Assembly: GCA_014155875.1 (NCBI GenBank)
Contig: JACEFZ010028117.1
Location: 190,001 to 254,000 of the forward strand
Length of the DNA stretch: 64,000 nucleotides
DNA from: Cepaea nemoralis
Taxonomy: Eukaryota; Mollusca; Gastropoda; Stylommatophora; Helicidae
Direction: 5' to 3'
The notes beneath the pieces were generated by a model. The model had not been told where the DNA came from and searched no databases. It worked only from the letters and a program-made list of their open reading frames with translations. Positions 1-9,403 of this stretch are shown here, one piece after another (the first letter of the stretch is position 1; every line of letters begins with the position of its first letter). The position numbers and the translations under genes were made by a program.

Positions 1-189
1 TTGGAACCGCATGACTAACTAACTGACAGACTGACTAACTGTAACTTCTTAGCCACGACCCCTCCTGAGAGAAGAGCTACTACAAATGTCCTCACTACCC
101 ATAATTCCACTCTATGGAACACATGATCAGCTACAGCAAACTATTACTTTCATAAACACAAGTTTTAGCTGTCAACAGAAGACAACTCA

Positions 190-1375
190 CCAATAATGGG
201 ATTGCAATAACAGCAGTAGGACTACAAAAACAAGCTATGGGATAGCAACAACAGTTACGGGACATAAAGAAAAGCAACAGAAAGAAACAATAGCAATGGA
301 AGAGAACTGCATTGTGATAGCAACAGCAACAATAGGATAGAAATAGTTTAGTTTAGCCGACGGATCAACATCATGGCACACGGGTGTAACCCATAAGTGC
401 TCCGTTCTCCTCCTAACTCAAACCTGAGTATAGAGAACTTTAGCTCAGTGCACAAACTCCATAGCACCGGCGAGGACCCTGAAATACTTTGGGTAGATTT
501 TTAACTCAAAATTTGTGCCCGGGCAGCGCCGTTAGGCTACTCTTTTTTCGATTTCCAACTGCCAAGGGATGTTTTGCGTGCGCAACAATACAAACAGGCG
601 TCCAATCTCACTACCCAGAGACCAGGGGAAATTTCGTTACTAGAAGTCCACGTGAAAAAAAATCACGGCCCTCACCGGGGCTTGAACCTGGAACCTCCAG
701 CACTCGAGGCGGACACCATACCTCGAGACTACTCAGCCCAGATAGAAATAACAGTAATGAGATAGCAACAACAGCAATGGGATAGAAACAAAACAGCTAC
801 AGCAATGGGTTAGCAACAACATTGAGATATCAAAAACAGTGATGGTATATAATAACTGCAATGAGATAGCAACAACAGCAATGGGATAGCAACAACAGCA
901 ATGGGATAGAAGCAACAGCAATGGGATAGAAGCAACAGCAATGGGATAGAAGCAACAGCAATGGGATAGAAGCAACAGTAATGGGATAGAAGCAACAGAA
1001 ATGGGACAGAAATAACAGTAATGGGATAGAAGCAACAGCAATGGGATAGAAGCAACAGCAATGGGATAGAAACAACAGCAATGGGATAGAAGCAACATCA
1101 ATGGGATAGAAGCAACAGCAATGGGATAGAAGCAACAGCAATGGGATAGAAGCAAAAGCAATGGGATAGAAGCAACAGTATTGGGATAGAAGCAGCAGCA
1201 ATGGGATAGAAGCAACAGTAAGGGGATAGAAGCAACAGTAATGGGATAACAACAGTAATGGGATAGAAGCAACATTAATGGGATAGAAGCAAAAGTAATG
1301 GGATAGAAGCAACAGCAATGGGATAGAAGCAACAGCAATAGGACAGAATCAACAATGATGAAATGCAATCAGCAG
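190..1375. repeat. 20-bp tandem array, interrupted
   Basis: A tandem array of a roughly 20-bp unit (consensus near GGGATAGAAGCAACAGCAAT) is degenerate at 190-345 and regular at 741-1375. A SINE at 346-740 splits it. Long minus-strand frames across it (Leu/Ser/Cys/Tyr-rich) follow from the unit and are not genes. Confidence 0.9.
346..740 (-). mobile_element. SINE family F (tRNA-headed, ~395 bp)
   Basis: Read on the minus strand, the element starts with a tRNA-like head, including a B-box like GGTTCAAGCCC, and ends in a short TTTAGT-type tail. It is flanked by the direct repeat GATAGAAATA at 336-345 and 741-750, a clear target-site duplication inside the 20-bp array. Other copies lie at 24,447-24,837, 45,660-46,057 and 61,794-62,183. 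Confidence 0.85.
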
Positions 1376-1517
1376 TAATGGGAGAACAATAACAATGCTG
1401 AGATAGCACCAACTGCAATAGAATTACATTTACCATTACAATATCAATGGAAGTCAAATGTTTAGTCTCCCAAGAATGACTTAGTTCATAGTGCCAGCGC
1501 TGTATCAAACAGGTTAC

Positions 1518-1661
1518 ACCGGGAAGGTTAACCCGGTCAACAAATGCCCGCAGAAGTCGGATGTGTCGGCCTAATGGCGCAAGAACGCAGCTCTGCTGTA
1601 AACAGGCACAACGCAATCACATCCGGAAAAAAACTCCGGATGAACGCAGAAGAAGTAGAAG
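1518..1661 (+). mobile_element. Short ~140-bp SINE-like element ending in GAA repeats
   Basis: The element begins near CCGGGAAGGTTAACCCGGTC and ends in a GAAGAAG-type tail. It is flanked by AAACAGGTTAC at 1507-1517 and 1662-1672, an 11-bp target-site duplication. Related copies are at 31,419-31,558 (+) and 49,275-49,440 (-). Confidence 0.75.
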
Positions 1662-1672
1662 AAACAGGTTAC

Positions 1673-1895
1673 GGACGCAATTCACAATTCCACATACTGC
1701 GTTCGAAACATAGCTGTGGGCAATTTGGAAGCAGACTGCCTTGCACTGATTTTCATACAATGGTAAGAATGCCAGTTGTTCAGAAAGCAATGGCAAACTA
1801 CTGAAAGTAAATCTGCCAAGAAATCACAAAATCAAAACATTCTGGGGTTGACTGCGACATCCTGTAAAGGATATGCAACTAACATCCCAAAGAAC
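1673..1895 (+). mobile_element. SINE family C fragment
   Basis: Family C is recognised by a central block around CAGAAAGCAATGGCAAACTA and a 3' end around TCCTGTAAAGGATATGCAA. This copy lacks most of the tRNA-like head. The same blocks recur at ten or so places in both orientations; 34,755-34,995 is the most complete copy. Confidence 0.8.
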
Positions 1896-1928
1896 ATTAA
1901 ACTTTAAATGATATTTGTCAATACTTAC

Positions 1929-2974
1929 ATAAAAGACACACACAGGTCTCAGCTTCCACAGTCCTGGCTGTTTTGGACGCTGATGTTGAGGATTTTCCTG
2001 AGGATGCCGGCGAAGGGTTGTCCTTGGAGTGAGGTTTTGGTTCTGGTGTGTCCATCAGCCTTGAGCCTGGTCTTGAGGAAGCTGAGGGGCTCGGTGATCG
2101 ATGGAAGATGATGGGACTGCCTGGAAGTGATGCGTGAGGCGATGGGATATTTCGTGATGGTGACGCCGTGGGAGTGCGTGGAGTTGGGGTCGGTGAGCGA
2201 GGGTGAGAAGGAGATGATACAGGGAGATTCCACTCTGGTGATAGAGGAGGGGAGGTTGATCCAGGTGTTGGTGGCCGAGTGGGCGAAGGGGACTGCTCCC
2301 TGGGTGACAGTGCTGGGGGTGGTGTTAGTTTTCGACGAGACAATGAAGGGGGCGGGGTGGGCGAGTGATGAGGCGATGATGTACGAGATGGGGACCTGGC
2401 AGCACTGGATGATGTCCGGGGTGATGGGCTTGGGCTTTGAAATGGGAGAGGTAGCGGTGACTTCTCTGGAGATGTTGACATTCTTTCTAATCTGGGTGGT
2501 GTTTGCCTTTTATTGACAGATGGTTTCGCTGGAGGTGATGGCAAAGACGACGATGCAGAGGACAAAGATGATAACGAAGTTTTTCTCTCCTTCTTCTTTT
2601 TCTCCACCTTGCTGGCTCTATCTTTGACTGGTGATCGACCTGGCCTCTCTTTAGCTGGAATAAGGGAAGTGACTTCTTTCTGTTTACTACTGTTACCTTT
2701 TGAATGTGGAGAGTGATGTATCTTGTGAGCTGGTTTTGGATTGGGCGGAGGTGTAGGGGTCTTACGTGGTACAGGTGGAGTAGGAGTTGAGCGAGGGGAT
2801 GGAGATGTTTTGCTGCTACTCGGGGAAGCCGACTGAGATGCTGACTGAGACTTAGAAGAAGACATGGCTAAGGAAGACGGCTTGCGCTTGCTGCCTTCTC
2901 CGCGCTGACTGCTGGATTTGCTGCTACTCTTCTTTGACTTTTCTTCTGTGCCTTGGCCTTTCTTTGAGATGTAT
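1929..2974 (-). CDS. TAF3: TAF3 coding exon 7 (Ser/Pro-rich region)
   Basis: The exon starts after TTACAG (2975-2980). Its first base completes an Ile codon begun in the previous exon, so the protein reads VPK-I-YISKKGQG across the junction. It then stays open for about 348 codons: basic and Ser-rich first, then a long SPTPPP/SPSPS low-complexity region, ending TARTVEAET and a short Cys/Leu stretch before a GTAAGT donor at 1923-1928. A similar Pro-rich linker precedes the PHD finger in vertebrate TAF3. The exact 3' boundary is less certain than the rest because another GT lies about 15 bases earlier. No frame breaks occur, in contrast to exon 4. Such composition suggests a disordered segment with phosphorylatable Ser-Pro sites, which is inference. 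Confidence 0.85.
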
Positions 2975-3139
2975 CTGTAAATTAAATGAAATTTAAACAG
3001 CCATAAGAAATACATATATGGAAATTGCTTGAATGTGTAAACTGACAGATAATATTGATTCTCAAAAGAGAATATTTTAAGCACTAAATTACATGTTAAG
3101 ATTGCACATCCTTTTAAAGATATGAATCAAAGTAGTATA

Positions 3140-3400
3140 CCTGTACTTCATTTTAGAGCATTTTGCGATCACTAAAGAAGAAAATTGGGGCTTGTGAACT
3201 TAGATGTGATAGAAAAGATCTTAGAATACCATGCACCAAGAAACAGAACAATAAGAGACATTCTTCAAGATCTGAACATACAGGGGGAAAAAATGCTCGT
3301 AAACAGCATGATGTCTTGGAAACTGAAATATTTTGGCCATATTAAACATCACAGAGACTTGAAGATATAGAGTGATGGAAAGCCTGGTTCCTGGCAGGAG
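3140..3400 (+). pseudogene. Degenerate LINE ORF2 C-terminal fragment
   Basis: Broken plus-strand frames resemble the end of LINE ORF2 (ITKEENWGL, RDILQDLN and MSWKLKYFGHI-like pieces in different frames). The same text recurs at 40,370-40,680 and 63,230-63,440. It lies in TAF3 intron 6, antisense to the gene. Confidence 0.65.
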
Positions 3401-3404
3401 GGGG

Positions 3405-4137
3405 CAGTGGTCAACCAGCACGGATATGGACATAGGACATTGCAGAGACTTGGAGCATGAGTCAGGAGAACTGGCAGTGTCTAGAAACTTCTCAGGACAT
3501 TGCAGAGACTTGCAGCATGAGCCAGGAGAACTGGCAGTGTCTAGAAACTTCTCAGGACATTGCAGAGACTTGGAGCATGAGCCAGGAGAACTGGCAGTGT
3601 CCAGAAACTTCACAGGACATTGCAGAGACTTGGAGCAAGAGCCAGGAGAACTGGCAGTGTCCAGAAACTTCTCAGGACATTGCAGAAACTTGGAGCATGA
3701 ACCAGGAGGAGAGCTGGAAGTATCTAGAAACTTCTCAGGACATTGCAGAGACTTGCAGCATGAGCCAGGAGAACTGACAGTGTCCAGAGACTTGCAGCAT
3801 GAGCCAGGAGAACTGACAGTGTCCAGAGACTTGCAGCATGAGCCAGGAGAACTGGCAGTGTCCAGAGACTTGCAGCATGAGCCAGGAGAACTTGCAGTGT
3901 CCAGAGACTTGGAGCATGAGCCAGGAGAACTGGCAGTGTCCAGAAACTTCTCAGGACATTGCAGAGACTTGCAGCATGAGCCAGGAGAACTGGCAGTGTC
4001 CAGAAACTTCTCAGGACATTTCAGAGACTTGCAGCATGAGCCAGGAGAACTGGCAGTGTCCAGAAACTTCTCAGGACATTGCAGAGACTTGGAGCATGAG
4101 CCAGGAGAACTGGCAGTGTCCAGAAACTTCTCAGCAG
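3405..4137. repeat. 60-bp minisatellite
   Basis: The 60-bp unit (for example GGACATTGCAGAGACTTGGA followed by GCATGAGCCAGGAGAACTGG) is repeated about 12 times, with some shortened units of roughly 36-39 bp at 3778-3910. Because 60 is a multiple of three and the unit lacks stops in some frames, frames of up to 276 codons stay open. It lies in TAF3 intron 6. Confidence 0.92.
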
Positions 4138-4204
4138 GTTGTCATGACAGCTATATTCTGTACAGGATCTCCTATATGATGATGATGTACTGCATCATAT
4201 AAAC

Positions 4205-4535
4205 ACTTCAGGAAGTCTCCATGGTGAAGTGGTTACGTCGCCTGCCTCATGCTCTGCAGGTTGTGGGTTCGATTTCAGCCTACATCGCTCGTGCACTGGA
4301 CTGATTTTTGTGTGTGGATTAGCTTTCCCTATTACTAGTGACTCTCACTGTCACGTGCACCCACTTCGATTTCTGAGGTATATGTAATTTACATCCCCAA
4401 GTCAAAGATGAGAAGTCAACAGTTTAGTCCAACTGAATGGTGTAGGGGTTGAACCCAGGGGTAAGAATCAGTGCACCTGGAATTATAAGATCGAGTGCTC
4501 TTATCCATTCTGACCTCTTGTCATGGATATGTGGC
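4205..4535 (-). mobile_element. SINE family A copy, with a second tRNA-like head
   Basis: Family A has an A-box (TGGCTGAATGGA-like) and a B-box (GGTTCAACCCC), then a body with TTGACTTGGGGATGTAAATT. Here it runs on the minus strand. At 4217-4290 another tRNA-like head faces it on the plus strand (GGTGAAGTGGTTACG, then GGGTTCGATTTC), giving a head-facing arrangement. Confidence 0.75.
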
Positions 4536-5072
4536 CTGTTTTTTTTATAAGCTCTACCGTTAGGCTGTTCATATCACATTAATTCTTCCAATCTGCGTAA
4601 GAACCAGTTAATCAAGACATCTTTAAACTCCCTGAAGAAAACAGTGCAACTATGTCTTTTTCTGCATTGTCAATATCACAGAGGAATAGTTAAATAATGT
4701 GCAAGAGAGAAAGTGGAAAGCAAACATGCAAGAAGAAGACAGCATGACATGTAGGTAGACAAAATCAAGATGGACTGGAAAAAGCCTGTATGAGTGAATC
4801 ATAAGACACAGGACAGAGCGCATAAAACACCCAGTAATACCATAAATATCACCTTCAGTGTGTCATTATTAGCAATCATAGTTAACAGACAAGATGCATT
4901 TTGTATACTGTATCTGATGAACAATAATCCATTGCTCAAATATATCAAAGCATTATCTATTAGGTGATTCCAGCTGGTGCTATGTAAACAGAAGGAATTC
5001 CTTTTAAGTTTTAGAATTCCCTTAGGGCTAAAGTTCTCGACTTTTGGACAATATCGACCACTATGTATTTAG
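4536..5072. other. Intron sequence without recognisable features
   Basis: AT-rich part of TAF3 intron 6. I see no exon, array or element family that recurs in the window. Confidence 0.5.
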
Positions 5073-5223
5073 TACAGGATGTTTGTAAAGTCTCACTACA
5101 CTTTGTAAGTAGAACAGCTGTTTGTTGGAGAGTATGTTTTCCGTCTTGCAAATGAAAGCATACTCTCCAAACAAAACAGCTGTTCTACATACAAGTGTAG
5201 TGAGACTTTACAAACACCCTGTA
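5073..5223. mobile_element. Palindromic MITE (~151 bp)
   Basis: The two halves are near-perfect inverted repeats: it begins TACAGGATGTTTGTAAAGTC and ends with the complement (GACTTTACAAACACCCTGTA), with stems of about 45-50 bp and a short centre near 5,140. It is a non-autonomous fold-back element in TAF3 intron 6. The superfamily cannot be assigned by eye. Confidence 0.8.
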
Positions 5224-5229
5224 TTTCAG

Positions 5230-5440
5230 TCAAAGTATTATTTGTATGTCCACTTGATTTGATATAAAACTCTGCAGTATGCACCTGACGAGATGCAGCG
5301 AAATATGCCAGGTCAATAAATCGTGCAATATTTTGTTTATGGCGTCTGTATTTAAATTCACCAAGGGAATACACTGTTTTGAATGCCTTTTCATAAATTT
5401 GGCCCAACACAAAACCCTTAATAATGTGTGAATGCTAGCT
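5230..5440 (+). mobile_element. Penelope-like element terminal fragment
   Basis: The sequence around hammerhead copy a resembles the 3' end of the Penelope-like element at 53.5-55.1 kb: a CTCTGCAGTATGCACC lead-in, then the ribozyme, then an ATTTTGTTT...TCTGTATT stretch. No reverse transcriptase remains here. Confidence 0.65.
5280..5327 (+). ncRNA. Small hammerhead ribozyme motif (copy a, intact core)
   Basis: Stem I is TGCAC (5280-5284) pairing with GTGCA (5323-5327), a perfect 5 bp. Between them lie the core CTGACGA (5285-5291), a short stem II (GATGCAGC, 5292-5299), GAAA (5300-5303), a weak stem III region and the cleavage triplet ATC (5320-5322). Cleavage is predicted after 5322. Stem III is too short to fold well in one molecule, as in the short hammerheads reported from Penelope-like elements that act as dimers. 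It lies antisense within TAF3 intron 6. The same motif ends the Penelope element at 54,983-55,029. Confidence 0.8.
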
Positions 5441-5481
5441 ACTTGACATTGGGCTACTTTACACTGACACGCCAAACTTAC

Positions 5482-5675
5482 ATTTTTGGTACCACACGTG
5501 GCGGTGACATGGATTCTCTCTTGGAACCTATGCTGGGGGCTGGCGAAGCCGGGGCACTACCCTCTCCCGTGACCATCATAGAGGTGGGAGTGCCTGCGCC
5601 ACCTCCAATTTTGATCTTGAGTTTGACCCCAATACCAACTGCTGGGGATGATTCACGAGATTCCCTGGCCTCTTG
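5482..5675 (-). CDS. TAF3: TAF3 coding exon 6
   Basis: This 194-bp exon lies between an acceptor (TCTGCAG, 5676-5682) and a GTAAGT donor (5476-5481). It begins QEARESRESSP and includes VGIGVKLKIKIGGG, comparable to the LTLRVGAG-type segment that precedes the Pro-rich linker in vertebrate TAF3, then a Ser/Pro/Arg tail (SKRESMSPPRVVPK). It ends with two bases of an Ile codon completed by exon 7. No internal breaks. The family match rests on position and the short hydrophobic/basic motif, so it is weaker than for exons 1-2, but phase continuity on both sides supports it. Confidence 0.85.
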
Positions 5676-5804
5676 CTGCAGATCAAAGATAAACGAACAT
5701 GAAGTTTTAAAGCAAACATTAATATGGTTCACTATGATTATGTTACATTCTATAGGATGACATTAAGGAAGAGAAGATGCTACACTCTTATGATCATTAC
5801 ATTC

Positions 5805-6860
5805 ATTTTTGTTAGCATCCTTACCATCAATGTTTTCTATTTTGTTTAAGTTCTTACGACCATTGTATTCTATTTTGTTAACATCGTTACCATCACTGTA
5901 TTCTATTTTGTTTCAGCCCTTACCACCATTGTATTCTATTTTGTTTCAGCCCTTACCACCATTGTATTCTATTTTGTTTAAGCCCTTACTATCATTATAT
6001 TCTATTTTGTTTCAGCCCTTACCATCACTGTATTCTATTTTGTTAACATTATTACCATCAATGCATTCTATTTTGTTAACATCCTTACCATCATTGCATT
6101 CTACTTTGTTAACATTTTTTGTGTGTGCATATCCTTTACAGAACATCGCTGTTAACATCAGCATCTTTCAGCTGATTGTTGATTTCTTGGCAAGATTACA
6201 CTCAGTAGTTTGCCATTGCTTTCTGAGAGGCCGGCTCACATACCCCGTAAGTTACCGACGCGATTCGAACCACTGCTGATTCTCACCGTTGTCACATTAC
6301 CTACAAGAGTACACGAGATTACGGAGAAAAGTCGCTAACCTCTAGGCCAGGAAGCCGGCTGTTAACATTATTACAATCATTGAATTCTATTTTGTTAACA
6401 TCCTTACCATCCATGTATTCTATTTTGTTAACATTATTACCATCACTGCATTCTATTTTGTTTAAGCCTTTACCATCATTGTATTCTATTTTGTTTAAGC
6501 CATTACCATCACTGTACTCCATTTCCTAAGATCCATACAATAAATGCTTTCTATTTTAAAATCACCCTCATAATAAACACAATCTATTTTCCAAATGTCT
6601 TTACAATAAATGCATTTTATTTTCTAAACAAGCATACCATCATCACAATCCAAATACCCTTTCAATATGTTCCACATCAACAAATTCTATTTTCCAAACA
6701 TCCTTTCACTGCATGCTTTCTATTTTCCAAACACCTATGCCATCAACAAAATGTACTTTCCAAACATCCTAACAATACATATTTTCCATTTTCCTAACAC
6801 TCTTATTATCAACACAGCCTATTTTCAAAACACCATTATAATGAATAGTCTTGAAAATAG
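5805..6860. repeat. ~33-bp AT-rich tandem array, interrupted
   Basis: Units like TGTATTCTATTTTGTTTAAG plus CCCTTACCATCAT repeat at 5805-6116 and 6360-6535, then decay to looser TCTATTTTCCAAACA units up to about 6,860. A family C SINE (6117-6359) interrupts the array. TGTTAACATT flanks the insertion on both sides (6107-6116, 6360-6369), though the array itself could supply that match. Confidence 0.85.
6117..6359 (-). mobile_element. SINE family C copy with tRNA-like head
   Basis: Minus-strand copy. The head, including TGGCCTAGAGGTTAGCGAC, is at 6,310-6,359 and the ATATCCTTTACAGGA-type 3' end is near 6,130. It is inserted in the 33-bp array of TAF3 intron 5. Confidence 0.8.
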
Positions 6861-7107
6861 TGCCAACTCTCATATCTGCAAGGCAACCAGAGGATCTGGC
6901 TGACACTACGGACTTCGAGGAAAAACCAGACGGACAAATAATGAAATTGCTACTAGTACCTTTAGTGTTGGGATCTTCATTCAATGGCCGTTGAAGATTA
7001 GAGCGGATCATTATGGGAATGTTCCGACTGCTGTGATGTCGGTTCTTGACTGAACGCAAATCAAATGTGCAAGGAAAAAGTTATTGTGTTAAAACACAGC
7101 AACTCAC
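6861..7107. other. Intron sequence without recognisable features
   Basis: The part of TAF3 intron 5 between the AT-rich array and exon 5. Nothing in it recurs elsewhere in the window. Confidence 0.45.
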
Positions 7108-7230
7108 CTTCACTTTCTCTTCTGGCTTTTTTTCCTTCTCTTTATCCCGCTTCTGATCCCGCTCCTTGTGCTTCTTCTTCTTTTCCTTCTCTTTCTTCTT
7201 CTCTTTTTTATCTTTTCTATGTTCCTTCTC
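7108..7230 (-). CDS. TAF3: TAF3 coding exon 5 (Lys/Glu-rich)
   Basis: This is a 123-bp, 41-codon exon from the acceptor CTTGCAG (7231-7237) to a GTGAGT donor (7102-7107), phase 0 at both ends. It is almost entirely charged (EKEHRKDKKEKKKEKEKKKK, then HKERDQKRDKEKEK). Vertebrate TAF3 has the same kind of Lys/Glu-rich stretch between its histone fold and PHD finger. It joins exon 4 in frame (KEKHK then EKEHR). The composition suggests a flexible charged helix or nuclear-localisation region, which is inference. Confidence 0.87.
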
Positions 7231-7439
7231 CTGCAAGTAGCAAAGAAATATCATCAATAAGTTGCAAGGATACAACATTAATAACAACACTAAGAAAACT
7301 GGTAAGCATGACAAAGTTGTAACTATTTATAAACCGAATCTTCATCTTATCTAGGGGAGGGAAAGCAGAGTTCTGCAACAGAGTCCCTTTGGTATCGAGT
7401 TAGGAGGAAAGTCTCTACACCAACCTAACACTGATATAG

Positions 7440-7690
7440 GCAAGCCCTAATAATGGCGTGCCGGCTCCGCAGCGAAGGAGTTACGGATGCTGTTTGTAAT
7501 CCCGCATACCCGCGTTCGAAATACAGCGGTGGGAGGCAGACCACCTTGCTTTGGTTTTTTATGAAATGGTATGGGTGCCGGTCATTCAGAAAGCAATGGT
7601 AAACTACTGAACATAAACTTGTCCAGGACACGAACAGTCAAACAATTCTGGGGTTGACTGCTATGTCCTGTAAAGGATATGCAACTAACT
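7440..7690 (+). mobile_element. SINE family C copy
   Basis: The GGCAAACTACTG-like block (with one substitution) and the TCCTGTAAAGGATATGCAA 3' end are both present, with a GCGTTCGAAATACAGCGG middle. It abuts a LINE fragment on the right. Confidence 0.8.
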
Positions 7691-7691
7691 G

Positions 7692-8165
7692 TTTATTATG
7701 GGCTCAGGTGACCTCTATGTCATGGCAACACACTCAAGAGCTAGAGCCGAAGTCTTCCTGGGGTATCCAATCAACCCTTTATTACACCATGGAGATTGTG
7801 AGAATTGTGTGTGCATTTTTTGCCCAGGCCATGCAGGGGTGCGGGAGAATAAACAGGCTGATAGGCTGGCAGGGAATGCACCTCATAGTAGTAAATTACC
7901 TATGGACAAGGGGGAGGTGGTCGTGCACCTGTGGGACCAGGTGGAGAAGGTGGGGGAAACAGATTGAGAACCCGTATGTGGAAAGGATGAGATTGTGGGG
8001 AATTGGCAGGGGTTCAAAGCGAGCGCAAAAGAAACCACCAAATAATAACCACATCTACAAAGAGGCAAGTCGAACCGTGAAAAGTTGACCAAACTGGGGA
8101 CTCAGTCTGTGGGTAGTCCCCACCAGGAAGTACCTGTGCCCCAAGATGTGGGCAAGTGTTAAACC
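7692..8165 (+). pseudogene. LINE RNase H-domain fragment
   Basis: Plus-strand frames read FCPGHAGVRENKQADRLAGN, the end of a LINE-encoded RNase H domain, followed by VVVHLWDQVEKV and, in another frame, ENPYVERMRL. The same protein text is on the minus strand at 51.2-51.8 kb. It is frameshifted and 5'-truncated, in TAF3 intron 4, antisense to the gene. Confidence 0.8.
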
Positions 8166-8194
8166 TGATCATGTGACCTGGAGCAGCGGCCGGG

Positions 8195-8485
8195 GCAGAA
8201 GGAGTTAAAGTAATGCACAGAACAAAGCAGATGAATAACAGAGAGAATTAATTACATTTGAATACTGAAGACACAGACAAGAGATTGCACAATTCATTGC
8301 CTGACATATTTCACTATATCTCATCAGATGCATACTACAGAAACAAAAAGTTAAACTTATAATGAAGCAGCATAAAATGAATCCATTCAACTGAAATAAA
8401 CAAAACAATTGTCATATGTTTCAATGTCACCATATATTATTGTTTGTCTTCATTACTCAAATTCACAAAAGGAAAACATTGTTTT
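8195..8485 (-). mobile_element. Penelope-like terminal fragment
   Basis: About 290 bp closely matching 15,395-15,690, centred on a hammerhead motif. There is no coding sequence. It is in sense orientation in TAF3 intron 4. Confidence 0.65.
8286..8332 (-). ncRNA. Small hammerhead ribozyme motif (copy c, intact core)
   Basis: On the minus strand: TGCAT, then the canonical core CTGATGA (8321-8327), stem II GATATAGT, GAAA, a short stem III region, the triplet ATT (8291-8293) and GTGCA (8286-8290). Stem I pairs with one G-U wobble. Relative to copies a and b, the stem differences keep pairing (C to U opposite G), as expected for a selected structure. The ATT triplet is permitted but usually slower than ATC. 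Confidence 0.72.
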
Positions 8486-8524
8486 GAATTTTATAATGAT
8501 GTAAGTTAGTGAAAACAATAAGAG

Positions 8525-8790
8525 AGCAGCGGTAGTATAGTGGGTTAATGTTCACCTGCGGGCCGGGTAGTCATAGGTTTGAATCCCTATTAGGCGGATT
8601 CTTAAACCTGAGCTGGGTTCTCAGGTTGACCCAGTCAAATGGTTACTAGGAAATATCTTGGGAAATAAAGGTGGCAGGCACGATACCCTCCCCCATCACC
8701 CACTGATCATACTGGTCTATGCAAACATGGGTCCAGCACCATATGCCTAAGGACGTAAAATGGTCCTTTCCTTGCGTACAGAATATAGCG
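8525..8790 (+). mobile_element. SINE family D copy
   Basis: A tRNA-like head (GCGGTAGTATAGTGGGTTAA, then a TAGGTTTGAATCCC B-box) is followed by a GGGAAATAAAGGTGGCAGGC body and an ACCATATGCCTAAGG end. Other copies are at 32,255-32,465 and 37,595-38,275. Confidence 0.8.
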
Positions 8791-8964
8791 GATGAATGGT
8801 GATAATGACAGGAGTTCATTGCATGGTGAGCTGTTAAGTACAGTCAGAATAAGTTAAGTTAGTGAAAGGGAGTCAGAATGACAACAATGAAGAGAGAAAA
8901 AAGCAGACTATATTATAATAATACTGACATCTTGCAGTCTTGACAGATAATAGTTTGTTATATT

Positions 8965-9360
8965 GTGCTTCAAAATAACAGGCATAATAACCAGTCCATG
9001 GTGGGAACCTGGGATGAAGTTATACCTTTCCAGAGCACATAGCCTGGGCTGAATTGTAGAGACCATGTGTTTCCCACACAGCATGATCCCTCTCTCGCCC
9101 TGTCTAGTTCACTCCAGAGGAAAGGTAACACTAATACATCTGGAAGTAGACCATCAGTAGAAGCTGCCGGATCAGTAAAGCAATACTCTAACTGTCCTCT
9201 TGTCGGAGCTTCGATCATAGACCAGTTGCCAACCAAGGCTTTGGCCTGGTCTAGTCCATGCCATGACATTTAGTCCTTAGGTTGAATTTTCTTCGCACTA
9301 GGATAAGGCTTGTACCCTCCCAATTCGTGATCCTCCGATATAATATAATATAATATAATA
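8965..9360 (+). repeat. Dispersed repeat G (~390 bp) with ATAAT tail
   Basis: Contains GCATGATCCCTCTCTCGCCC and TGTACCCTCCCAATTCGTGA and ends in a run of ATAAT units. It recurs inverted at 24,890-25,320 and direct at 52,800-53,115. The class is uncertain; a SINE or LINE 3' end is possible. Confidence 0.7.
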
Positions 9361-9403
9361 AGGAAGAAAAAACATCAGCAAAACAATAAACTGTTATATT
9401 TAC

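Noticed and set aside
733..1368. 211-codon minus-strand frame rich in Leu, Cys and Ser
   Set aside because: Produced by the 20-bp array; other frames of the array are open too.
1..1928. Search for the TAF3 PHD-finger exon
   Set aside because: No minus-strand frame with the Cys4-His-Cys3 pattern was seen; it presumably lies outside the window.
1949..2716. Plus-strand frames at 1.9-2.7 kb
   Set aside because: Antisense shadows of TAF3 exon 7, whose compositional bias keeps other frames open.
3372..4202. 276-codon frame as a repeat protein gene
   Set aside because: Intronic minisatellite with a unit divisible by three; no start context or conservation visible.
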